This document shows positions 47,501-57,119 of a stretch of DNA of 64,000 nucleotides, one piece after another. Below the pieces are notes generated by a model. The model had not been told where the DNA came from. It did not search any database and saw only the letters and a list, made by a program, of their open reading frames with translations. The stretch is from Hansfordia pulvinata (Eukaryota > Ascomycota > Sordariomycetes > Xylariales): assembly GCA_006538405.1 (NCBI GenBank), contig BJKQ01000005.1, forward strand, positions 1,178,001 to 1,242,000, read 5' to 3'. Made by a program: the position numbers and the translations under genes. Position 1 is the first letter of the stretch; each line of letters opens with the position of its first letter.

Positions 47501-48932
47501 GAAAATCATGCGATGTGAAATTCCTCGCCCTCTGCCTCCCTGCCACTCGGCCGGGACTTCGGCTCTGGGCCACCCTATACACACACACGCACACACGCAC
47601 ACACGCACACACGCACACACACAGCAACGGCCCCCTGTCTCCGGACGGTTCTGCCAGCAGGGGTCACAGAAGTGGGGACGGCCGCGGCCGCGTTGCCCCT
47701 CTGAGCCATGGAATCGTTGTAGATCCTGTGGTGGTGGTGTAGGGCCGGCCGCCGTCTGGCCTCACGCGACCTCCCTGTCCCGGCGCCGCTTATGAGAAAA
47801 CGCGGGGGGAGACAATACAACTCAACGGTCTTCCTCCCCCCCCCCCTTCACGAGAAAGAATTGGGGAAAAGGGCTCGCTCTTTGAAAACGCTTCCCCGCA
47901 ATGATGGACGGCAGGTTCTCGCCCCCCCCCGGCCCACGGCCTGGGGTGCCCAGTAGGCAGTACTCCGCAGGAGAGGCAGTTATGAAGACTCTTCTTGAGG
48001 CGAAAGGACGAGGAAAAGCGACCACCAACTAGCAGTGGACTTGCGAGTCTTGGTCGAACCAGAGAATGGTTTCCCACGCGGCCAGGCCAGACCAGACCGG
48101 CAATTTTTGTACAGCCACCTCGTCGCCACCCTCATCCGGAGAAGGTTCTGGTCTGGGGAATACCCAGCCGACCCTCCCTCTCCCCAATGGTCGGCCAGAT
48201 GGGCCGCGTGATGCCGAGGTAGCCCCCCGGTCGTACCGTTCTCGTCCCGTCGATGCTACAGGTTCTGTGTGAGCGCATGGGGCTGCCCATTCGCGGGTTC
48301 CATCGTTTTTCTTTCTGCTACGTACAAAGCCACCGCGAGTGGCAATTGCCCACGGACACGGAGTTGGACCCACCGACGAGTGCCCGTCTGTCCGTGAGTT
48401 GGGACCCCGAGACTGACGTGTCGAAAGGCTTGCCCCAAGGGATCGGAATAAGGTGTGGCGTGTGCTCACAAGGCGGTGGCTGGCAGCGGGTGGAAACGAC
48501 ATGGCACGAGGCCAGAGATGCGGATGAGAAGCCAAAGCTCGGGGTCGGGGTCGGCAAGGTCTTCCAATGCTGCCGGCGACAAACGAATCTCTTCCGCGTA
48601 TTGGATCAATGGGGTTCAGCGGAAAGGGGGGAAACCAGCAGGTATTCGCTTTGGCCCCGTCCTGGTAGGGAGGCCATGTCGTACACCACATACACGCATT
48701 GGCCTAAGACACCCGGCCCAAGGCACTCAAGGAGCGTCTTTGGCTGGTTGAGGACATTTTTTACGTCTCACCTCTATGCCAGTTCGCCCACGATAGCCTA
48801 CGACTGCTACGCCGACACGCCCATTTTATCCGCGTTCATCAGCCGTGGACACATCAAAGCAACAAGTCCTGCCCTCCCCTGGCAGATTGTATTCTAGATA
48901 CTGCCATCCCCTTCCCCATAGCCCCCCAGGTT
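44561..48932. other. Gene-poor interval, 4.4 kb
   Basis: Upstream of the receptor gene and downstream of the dehydrogenase gene. It contains TCGAG reiterations (about 44814-44842), a C-run (45364-45377) and an AC/GC microsatellite (47578-47623). An open frame of 214 codons at 48253-48897 is overlapped by an equally long antisense frame and shows no family features, so neither is called. Confidence 0.5.
47578..47623. repeat. AC-rich microsatellite with periodic GC interruption
   Basis: Units of ACACACGC type repeated about five times, a compound dinucleotide repeat of about 46 bp. Confidence 0.93.
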
Positions 48933-50266
48933 TCACGCGCCATCCCGCTGCTTGACAAAGTCCGACCGGAAATCCAGCCCGGACTCCTCCCTGACGGCGC
49001 CGTACAGCGCCGACGAGTCGAGCCGCATCACCCCTCCGCCGCCGCCGCCGCCGCCCGCCCCGTGCTGCTGCTGCTGCTGTTGTTCCTCGGACCACTCCCT
49101 GGCCCGCAGCAGGTGGTCGAAGACGACGCGCCCGGTGCGCAGAGACGCGCCGGACCGCTCCGCGCAGTCCAGCCCGTGCCCGACGTCCTTGATCGCCAGG
49201 TCCAGGCCGGACCAGGGCTGCTGGCCCTCGGCGGGGATGTAGACGCCGCCCGTCATCCGGGCCGAGTTGAGCTTGGCGAACCCGCCCAGGTTGACCTCGA
49301 GGAGCCGCTCCAGCACGCCCGCGTCCATGCCCGTCTTCTCCGCCAGCACGTGCGCCTCGGCGATCAGCTCCATGATGCCGGCCGTGATGAAGTTCCTTAA
49401 CGCGCGCGTACGTATCGTCAGCTTTTGGGATCAGCAGTCTCGGTTAGGGGTGCAGTTTCTTTCTTTCACAGCTGGTTTCGGCTCAAAGGGCAAAGGGGGT
49501 GGCACCGAAGAGACGGAGAAGATACACAGAGAAGAAATCAAAGCAGTGAGCTCACACTCACCCAGTCGTCTTCAGCATGGTCGCCTGCTCCGGCGCCGCG
49601 CCCGCCGCGATGACCTCGCGCGCGATGACGCCCTTCAGGAGCGAGTCGACGCGGGCGCGCGCCGCCTCAGAGCCCCCGTACGCCACGACCAGCCGGCCCT
49701 GCTCCGCGACGGGCGTCGGCCCGAACACGGGCGCGGCCGCCAGCTCGGCCCCCGCGGCCCGGAGCTCCGCCGCCAACTTGCTCGTCGTCGCCGGGTGGAT
49801 CGTGGTCGTGTCGACGATCAGCTTGCCGCTGCTGCCGCTGCCGCTGCTGCTGCCGGGGTCGATGATCTGCTGCACTATGGACTCGACGGCCTGGTCGTCT
49901 GTGGCCTGGAACCGGAGGGAAGGAGAACAGCGTGTCAGGGCCAGGAGACGAAGAAGAAGAGAAAAATCAAATCAGATCAAATCAATGGAGGGGGTGTGCC
50001 GCGTGGGGTTGTTCTTTTAGCCGTCTTCCACGTACCGAGATGAAGATAATGTCGCTGGCGGCGGCGAGGCCGGCGACGGAGGCGCAGCGCACGCCGCCAA
50101 GCGCCTCGAGGGCGTCGCCCTTGGAGGCCGTGCGGTTGTAGAAGCGCAGGCCCGGCGCCTGCTGCGCGGCCAGGTGGCGCTGGACGTTCTTGGCCATCGC
50201 GTTGCCCATGTTGCCCAGCCCGATCCAGCCGACGCGGGGCGCCGTGTTCGAGGGTTCGGGCACCAT
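48933..50266 (-). CDS. 3-hydroxyisobutyrate dehydrogenase-like (beta-hydroxyacid dehydrogenase)
   Basis: Three exons (50266-50036, 49905-49562, 49395-48933) join in phase into 345 residues. The family oxidises beta-hydroxyacids such as 3-hydroxyisobutyrate in valine breakdown, using NAD(P). A Rossmann fold opens with VGWIGLGNMGNAMAKN (GxGxxG, residues 13-28), followed by FYNRTASKG, the substrate loop VDTTTIHPATT and PVFGPTPVAEQG, and the catalytic Lys at about 189 in MLKTTGNF; KDVGHGLD marks the second conserved basic region. An insertion with six Gln and eight Gly lies near residue 300. There is no obvious mitochondrial presequence, so a cytosolic role or a different hydroxyacid substrate is possible. 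A glyoxylate-reductase-like or imine-reductase-like member cannot be excluded. Confidence 0.9.
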
Positions 50267-51258
50267 CTTTGGTTGTAGGTACCCAGTTGTCAGGCTGATT
50301 AGAAACTGTTGGTCGGGAATAGCTTCGTGATGCCGGATGGTCCTCGGAGCAAGAGGGTGGTGAGAAGGAGAATGCGGAGGTCTGAAGATGACTCGACCAG
50401 TCTCTTGCTTCTGGAATACGGACGTGAGTAGGTATGCGCGCGCTCTCTCACCTGGAGGCTGTGACGACAGCCTCCGCGATCGGCTTTTAAGCCCGCCCGA
50501 GCCCAGGCGGAGGTCGCCGAGCGAAACCCGAGTTGTGACTGCACACTGTTTCTACTGCTGCCGGCAGTTAGAAGGGCACAAGGCGTGCTCCTGTCACTCG
50601 ACCTAATGAATGCCGAATCGCTCTGGCCTTTGCCCACTCGCGAACGCCTTAGGCAGCTCCGTTAGGGGCCGTTGGGTGGGAATTTGGAGCCAGCAAGAAC
50701 CTGTGGACCCGGAGTCAAAGGTCAACCTCACATCTTCGCCAGGTCTACAAAAAGGAGGCGGTTGAGTGCCGAGGCCAAGGCCGGACATGATGCCCATTCT
50801 ACTAACTCTAGAGGCGGTCGTGTCTGGAGAGGACAACCGCACACTGGCATGCTGTGTGTTGCCCAGCATTCCAGGGGCGGTTTGGCGGGGCTGGATGACG
50901 AACAGTCCATGCTTTGCTTGGGGAGAGCCCTGGCAAACCTTGCGCTCTTGCTTCCCTAAAGGACCATATTGGAAGGGCATTTCATTCTCTTTAGTATGGA
51001 CTGCATGGCCACAAGACAACGTTAGATGAGTTGGTATGACATTCCAACGCCATGAGGAGCGGAAGTTACAAGGTACCGTATAGCCTCACCAGCTGGAGGG
51101 CATTGATCGCCGGGCACCACAGGCACTGCAGGCGGGCATTGGCGGCCACAGCGAGGCCGGAGGCGCCCGGTCCCTCCACTGAAGAAATGAGCGCACTGTG
51201 GCCGTCCACGGGGCATCGGGCTGGATCCTACCCCGCCAAACCGTCGCTGGTCGGCTCC

Positions 51259-51362
51259 AGTGTTAACCACCGCCGCGGGGCTGCTAACCACCGCTGCAGA
51301 GCTGCTAACCACCGCTGCAGAGCTGCTAACCACCGCTGCAGAGCTGCTAACCACCGCTGCAG
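51259..51362 (+). repeat. 21-bp tandem repeat, four units plus a degenerate one
   Basis: The unit GCTGCTAACCACCGCTGCAG (plus A) repeats at 51280, 51301, 51322 and 51343, with a diverged copy at 51259-51279. The unit length is a multiple of three and the frame leading to the methyltransferase is open through it (LLTTAAE repeats), but no ATG precedes it, so it is read as promoter or leader DNA. Confidence 0.95.
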
Positions 51363-51548
51363 CGCGGGCAGCGCGGGGCAGCGCGGTGCAGCGGCCGTCG
51401 CGACAATTTTTTGCGAGGCGCGCAAGGTTGCCCCGCCGTTGGATCCCATGTTCGCGATTCATCGCCCTCATCGCCCTCACTCACTCCTCTCGCAACTGCC
51501 CAGCTTCTTGTACGCGCGCGCAACACGCCAAAAGCCGCCAGTCCTACC

Positions 51549-51625
51549 CTCACAGCTCTGCCCTTGTTCCCTCCCTCACAGCTCTGCCCCAGTCCCTCCC
51601 TCACAGCTCTGCCCCAGTCCCTCCC
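51549..51625 (+). repeat. 25/26-bp pyrimidine-rich repeat in the 5' leader
   Basis: Three copies of CTCACAGCTCTGCCC, starting near 51549, 51575 and 51600, end directly before the methyltransferase ATG. Likely leader or promoter sequence. Confidence 0.9.
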
Positions 51626-51637
51626 GCCGTGCCCACC

Positions 51638-52432
51638 ATGGACGACGACTCGTCCGACAACGAGACGGGCGACCTCTTCCAGGACCCCGAGGGCTACTAC
51701 CCGCCCACGCCTCCGCCCACCACCGAGACGTACACGCTGCAGTCGGGCAAGGACATCACGCTGCACCTCGTCGGCCACAGCCCCCTCGAGGCCCACCTGC
51801 TGTGGAACGGCTCCCGCGTCATCTCCCGCTACTTCGAGGACCACCCGGACGAGGTCCGCGGCCGCACCCTGCTCGAGGTCGGCGCCGCCGCCGGCCTGCC
51901 CAGCATCGTCGCCGCCGTCCTCGGCGCCCGCCGCGCCGTCGTCACCGACTACCCGGACCCCGACCTCGTCGACACCATGTGGAAGAACCTGCTCAATTGC
52001 CCCCACATCAGCCCCGCCGCCGACACCCGCCGCAAGGACAACATCGTCGCCGACGGCTACGTCTGGGGCGCCGACCCCGCCCGCCTGCTCGCCCACCTCG
52101 AGCCCGTCGCCGCCGACCGCTTCGACGTCGTCGTCCTCGCCGACGTCCTCTTCCGCCACTCCGAGCACCCCAACCTCGTCCGCACCATCGAGCAGACCCT
52201 GAGCCGCAAGCCCGGCAGCAAGGCCTTTGTCTGCTTCACCAGCTACCGCCCCTGGCTGCGCGAGAAGGACCTCGGCTTCTTCGACGTCGCCCGCGCCCGC
52301 GGCTTCGTCGTGGAAAAGTTCCTCGAGCAGAAGACGGAAACCGCCATGTTCGAGAACGACCCGGGCGACGAGGACGTCCGCAAGACCGTCACCGGCTTCA
52401 CCGTCTGCTGGCCTCCGGAGCAATGCAACTGA
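51638..52432 (+). CDS. efm7: EFM7/NNT1-type protein methyltransferase
   Basis: Single-exon gene for 264 residues, beginning at the first in-frame ATG (51638). It is a seven-beta-strand SAM-dependent methyltransferase of the family that in yeast (Efm7/Nnt1) methylates the N terminus and a nearby lysine of elongation factor eEF1A. Visible: an acidic start (DDDSSDNETGDLFQDPEGYY), HLLWNGSRVISRYFEDH, motif I TLLEVGAAAGLPSI (residues 78-90), an acidic motif VVTDYPDPDL, and the family motif VVVLADVLFRHSEHPNLVRT, then CFTSYRPWLREKDLGFF. Length and motif order match the family. There is no targeting signal, so a cytosolic location is expected. The frame is intact despite very high GC content. Confidence 0.95.
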   Translation: MDDDSSDNETGDLFQDPEGYYPPTPPPTTETYTLQSGKDITLHLVGHSPLEAHLLWNGSRVISRYFEDHPDEVRGRTLLEVGAAAGLPSIVAAVLGARRAVVTDYPDPDLVDTMWKNLLNCPHISPAADTRRKDNIVADGYVWGADPARLLAHLEPVAADRFDVVVLADVLFRHSEHPNLVRTIEQTLSRKPGSKAFVCFTSYRPWLREKDLGFFDVARARGFVVEKFLEQKTETAMFENDPGDEDVRKTVTGFTVCWPPEQCN

Positions 52433-53455
52433 AAAGGTGGCATAAGAGAAAAAAGAAAAGAAAAAAAGAATAATCATTACAAACGAGACCCCCTAAAAAA
52501 CAAGAAGAGAAAGAGCCCATCCCCCACGCCTTGAAGATGTCAACTGTCCATTGCGGTGATCTGTTCTTGCGGCTGCCGCGAGCTGTAGAAGACGTGTAAG
52601 CCGCAAGAATCACCCACTCTGGTCTACAGCGAGAAGCACTACATCAGTACTCGTATGAGTGTGGCCCCTCGACGCCCCCTTGCTCCTTCAATTCCGGCGC
52701 CCCTGGAGCCCGCAGCCGCTGCCCGGCGCGCGGCCCCCTGATCGCGCCGGCATACGGACACGGAGGTTTGGATATCCTCCGTGTCCCGGCGGGTCTCGAG
52801 TCCAGACTGGCCGATTCCCAAGGTAGCCGCCCAATCAAAGGCCCGGGGTCTTGTTATCGTGGCAGCAACACGAGCGCCACCCGGCTCGACTACTGTGCCT
52901 GCATCGGCCAGGATCTGACGAGTTGGCCGAGCAGATACTGGATCGGTCCAGTCTGACTGATTTCCCCTGACCGGGCGGGCACACCCGGCCAGCACGACAA
53001 ACAATATCCTCTATCCGGGGCCCTTTTTCCGCCAACACCGCTGCCCTCAGCAAGTCGTCTGTCGGAATTGTTATCCTCGAGAAAGCGCGTGTCTTCTGCC
53101 TCATCTCTCGCTCTCTCTTGTCTCATAAAACATAGTAAGCCTACTTGGTTCGGAACACCAAGGCCATCCTGATTGGCCGCCCTCTTCCCGCAACTTTCAG
53201 CTCCTATCCAGGAACGCTCTTTGTGCTTCACCACACAGGGCTGTCTCTTTCGCAGCCAGATTCGACTCGCTTGTGGTTGGCACGAGGACCGGCCCGCGAT
53301 TTCTCCTGCTTACCTCAACCTGCGTCGCCTCGAGCTCTGCTGATCTCCCGTCCGTCCTCGCCAATCTTTGCGATTATCCAAAAACTCCGTTCTCTCGCCC
53401 CCATCTCTCCGTCCCTCTCCAGCCTCGCCCGACGACCGCTCTCCGACCTCAAGAA
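52433..53455. other. Intergenic, 1.0 kb
   Basis: Contains the 3' flank of the methyltransferase gene and the promoter/leader of the MARVEL-like gene (C/T-rich from about 53320). No gene is supported. Confidence 0.5.
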
Positions 53456-54750
53456 ATGGCTGGGTCCTGGCTCAAGCCAAGAATCCGGTTCAGGTCTCTC
53501 ACGACGTGGCTGGTCCTCACGAGGCTGTTCCAGCTGGCGGGAGAGTTCGTCATCGCGTTCCTGAACGGCGCGCTCCTCCTCTACCTGCACATCAGCCATG
53601 TCGACGTGACGGACGTGGCCATTGCTCTGGAGCTGATTGTGAGTCCGGCCCGGCAGCATCGGGCGTTCCTCGCTTCCTAACCGGCCCCCCTGTCTAGGCA
53701 TGCCTGGCTTTCGCATACTCGGCCGCGGTCCTGCTCGTCGCCCACACGGGCACGAGGCGGCGGTCTCCCCCGGCCACGATGACATGGGTCTTCCTCGCCG
53801 GCGACGTCCTGTTCAGCGCCCTCATGGTGGCGGCAATCACCGTCCTTGCCCGGGTCGGGCTCCCGTGGCATTGCGCGGGCTTCACGGACGATGATGGTGC
53901 GCTGATCGCAACCCCCACCACCCGCAACATCCCGTCTGTTCTGACAATTGATGTAGTCGACGACAGCCGCGGCAAGAAGAGGCCGCTGGAGCCGCTCCCC
54001 GACGGCTACACGACGCGGGGGTTCAGCGACGAGAACCACGGCCGACGGGGCTTGCTCGACAAGTACTGCGACGTCGAGCGCGCGTACTACAGCCTGGGCG
54101 TCTTGCTTCTGTGAGTCCCTCTCTTGTCTTGCTCCGAGGCTCTGCTTTCCTGACGCTGCCAGCTACTCTTACTTCGCCGTCATCATCATCTCCGTCCTCC
54201 GCACTCTCGTCCCGCTGTACCTCAAGGGGGTCTGTGGTCGGACACGGCGAACTCGTACAGGATGGGGCACATCACGGCGAAGATCCCGAAGCCGCCGCCC
54301 ACCACCGACAGCAGCCTGGAGGCCGGCGCGGCGGCGGCCCCCGCGGCGACGACCCCGACTCCTCGAGCGTCCGCTGCGAGCGCCGACGAAGAGGCCACCC
54401 GGGCGAGCCAGCCATCGCCATCTGCCGTCGCCGAAGCCCAGCCGCGCCGCCAGGGTCCCGCGGCCCCGCAAGCCCCCGGGCAGCCGGGGGGGCACGAGCC
54501 GGCCCCGCGCCGGACCCTGCGCGTATCAGTCTACCACATGGCGGCGGACGTGGCGGCGGAGGCGACCGTTGTCGACGGGTACAGCGGGGCTTTCAACAAC
54601 ACCGATAGCCAGCCCCTGCCCCGTACTCGGAGGGCAGCAAGCCGATGCGGGGTGATGACACGGGGCAGGGACGAAAGATGCAGCTCCGAGGCTATAGGCA
54701 TTCTCTTCGGTGTCTGGATCTCCGGCCGAAGGGCAGGTAGCGGGGGATGA
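53456..54750 (+). CDS. Four-helix MARVEL-like membrane protein, frameshifted 3' part
   Basis: Exon 1 is 53456-53638, exon 2 is 53698-54110 and exon 3 starts at 54163. Hydrophobic segments: LFQLAGEFVIAFLNGALLLYL, ACLAFAYSAAVLLVAHTG, WVFLAGDVLFSALMVAAITVL and LGVLLLYSYFAVIIISVLRT, the four-helix layout of fungal MARVEL-type proteins, with a polar loop containing LLDKYCDVERAYYSLG before helix 4. Downstream, the reading frame must change at the G5 run at 54226-54230 to continue as SYRMGHITAKIPKPPP and a Pro/Ala-rich tail. A second single-base loss in the C4 run at 54619-54622 would give a PPYSEGSKPMRGDD ending that stops at 54740 rather than 54750. Positions 53897-53956 form a 60-nt GT-AG segment that keeps frame whether spliced or retained. 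Function unknown; the family is linked to membrane apposition and trafficking. Confidence 0.7.
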
Positions 54751-54948
54751 AGACGGAATGAAGTGGTTTTATGTGGCCGCGCATTCTTATGTATATGATA
54801 CCCAATATTATATAATCACACGGCGAGAAAGGAGTCAGGCTTTCTGATAGAAACACATCTCGGCTCGAATGTGATATGAACCCCGCTTTATCTCCCCCCA
54901 ACCCTTTTCCGCCGCAACTCTCACCACACACTCAAAAAAAAAAAGACT
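54751..54948. other. Short spacer between convergent genes
   Basis: About 200 bp separate the 3' ends of the MARVEL-like and PhyH-like genes; the AT-rich part near 54780-54830 is the likely polyadenylation region. Confidence 0.6.
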
Positions 54949-56057
54949 TCACCCCTCCAACGAGTACCCGACATCGCCGCCGCTCGCCGCCGCCCGGCCC
55001 AGCTCCACGAGCCGCGCGCGCATCCCCTCGGCCCGCCTGCGGATCCTGTCGCCGCCGCCCCCCCCCTCTGGCAGCTCCCCGAGCCCCGAGAAGTCGCAAG
55101 CCTCGACCCACTCCCGACGCCGTGCTGCAGGACGTTGCGCGCCCGCCGCCCCGGGCCCGCCGCCGCGTGGCCCACGGACCCGTGCAGCGTCATGCGCTCC
55201 CGCCCGACGCCAACGCCTCCGCCCCCGCCCCCGCCCCGACCCGGGTACACCCCGCGGTGCAGGATGTTGTTGTCGTAGAAGACGGCGTCGCCGGCCGCCA
55301 GCCGGACCACCCTGCTGCCGGGCATGCGCAGTTCCGCCTTCTGCTGCTGCTGCTGCTGTGCGGAGCCCCCGGCGCCAGCGGCAGTGGCCTCCTCCTCCTC
55401 CTGCACCCTCCGCTCCTCGTCGGTGCGCGCCCGCCGGTGCGACCCGGGGACGACCTCGAGGCTGGCGTCGTCGAACAGCGCCAGGTTCCACTGCGTGTGC
55501 CAGGCGACGGCTTGGCGGGGTTGTCCGTCGTCGCCTTCGCCTTCGCCCCCGAGGAGCCGCGCGAGCTCCTCCGCTGCGGTCGCGGACGCGGGGACGTCGT
55601 CGCGGTGCCAGCTCAGCGCGAAGGGCTCGGGCGGCTGGAGGAGCAGGTTGTACAGCTCCATGACCAGGTCCTCGTCCCTGGCCAGCCCACCCTCTCCCCC
55701 GCCGTCCTCCCCGGCACCGGCAGAGTAAAGCAGCGCCTTGGCGGGCCCCATGACCTCGTCCCCAAAGTACCCCTCCGCGAACACGCCCGAGCCGGGCATC
55801 GCCGGGTCCAGCAGGCCCTGGACCCCCCATATCCGCAGCAGCTTGTTGTCGTCCTCGCTGCCGCTCTCGCCGGGCTTGGGCCAGGGGGGGAACTGCTTGC
55901 CGACCGTGCGGACGTGCGGCCACCCGCCGGACCGGGCGAGGCGGGCCGCGCCCTCGGCGGCGCGGCGCTGGCGGTCGAGGGCCGGCGGCGACAGGATCCC
56001 GGGTAGGACCGCGAAGCCGTCTCGTGCGAGGGCGGCCCGGAGGGCTGATGGGTCCAT
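54949..56057 (-). CDS. Phytanoyl-CoA dioxygenase-family protein, one frameshift near 3' end
   Basis: Predicted Fe(II)/2-oxoglutarate dioxygenase of the PhyH family, about 369 residues if one base is added. Visible: an N-terminal DGFAVLPGILSP, typical of PhyH proteins, the iron-binding HxD in SWHRDDVPA (His about 151, Asp about 153), VAWHTQWNLALFDDASLEVV followed by PGSHR, and the distal iron-binding His in DNNILHRGVYP (about 267). Gln-, Glu- and Gly-rich insertions separate these motifs. After GRRARNVLQHGV the family-like ending continues in another frame as EWVEACDFSGLGELPEG and ends VGYSLEG at the stop at 54949-54951. The break lies at 55113-55116 beside a C3 run. The substrate is unknown; fungal members include both primary and secondary-metabolism enzymes. 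No biosynthetic neighbours are present. Confidence 0.85.
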
Positions 56058-57119
56058 TTTTTTTTCTCCCCTTGCGCCTCTCTTTCTTATTTTTTGTTCT
56101 AATGAAAAAAGAAAAGGGGGCGTTGGGTTCGTGTGGGTGTGGGTATGTGCTTGCTGCCCTCGTGTCTGGGGCGCGTGGGCTTTGGTGTGTGTGTGTGTGT
56201 CCAGGGCGGGGGGAAAGTGGATGGTGTGGTCACCCTCTTCCCTATGGCCGTGCCGATCGGGGGGGCCCCAGGGAGGGTCGGGTGAGGCGGTCTGTCTTCC
56301 GAGTAGAGGCAGCCAGATACAAGAAGCCACTGTTAGTCCCGTGGTCGCGCCCTTGTGATGCTTGAGATGGTGTGTCTGGGTGAGTAGTTGCCTCAAGAAA
56401 GAAAAAAGACGAAATCAAAGACTCGATGCCCCTTTCCTCGACTACATAGGCTGGCGATCCGGCCGATAGCCGCTGCGGGGTTGCCGAATCACCCACTCGA
56501 CGACCTAATTAGCGCTGATCGCCGGCGCCTGCGACCTCTTTTTAGTCCACTATAAAAGGTTGAACAGGGTGACAGGGGCGTGGAGTCGCGCTGGGGAGTG
56601 GTTTGCCCCCGCTGATCCCCGCTCTATACCCGGCTTCCTGTTCTGGTAATCGCGCGTGACCCAGGCAGACTGTAAAGCAAAGCCCGGACTCTGCTCCGTG
56701 TTCATTGTTGAGCTCAGTTATTCTAGTAGTCGGGCAATCAGCTGTGCACGGGAACATCAGTGTGATTCGTGTCAAGCGTAACTCATGTACGGCGAACCAG
56801 AATGAGAACAACACAATGTATCACAAACTTGGGACCAACACAGATGTCCCTCCCAGAAGAATGTCGTAAAAACCATATGTATTGCGTTGCCTACTGGCGG
56901 AATATGTACAGGAATGCAGAAGAACCCCTCAAGAAAATCCCCTACACCCAGGCAGGATCCTCCCTCGGTCGTATGCTAGAATGCTAGAATGTCGCGAACT
57001 CTTGTTCATTGTCGACCCTTGCCGGCCCCCCCACCTCCCTGTTTTTAGGGGGCGGGGGTTCCGGGGTCAACCCCAGCCAGCTCGTCTGCTGACTGAATTG
57101 CTTCAACCATAGCACCGGC
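56058..57119. other. Intergenic, 1.1 kb
   Basis: Promoter of the PhyH-like gene and 3' flank of the glucanase gene. It contains a GT repeat near 56186-56200. No gene is supported. Confidence 0.5.

Larger units (their letters stand above)
50267..51637. other. Divergent promoter region, dehydrogenase and EFM7-type genes
   Basis: 1.4 kb between two 5' ends. It contains two families of tandem repeats just upstream of the methyltransferase ATG (listed separately). No gene is supported. Confidence 0.55.

Noticed and set aside
48253..48897. 214-codon open frame on the + strand with an equally long antisense partner
   Set aside because: No recognisable segment on either strand and no supporting intron or start context.
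51347..52477. 376-codon open frame antisense to the methyltransferase
   Set aside because: Same GC-driven shadow effect; the sense strand carries clear methyltransferase motifs.
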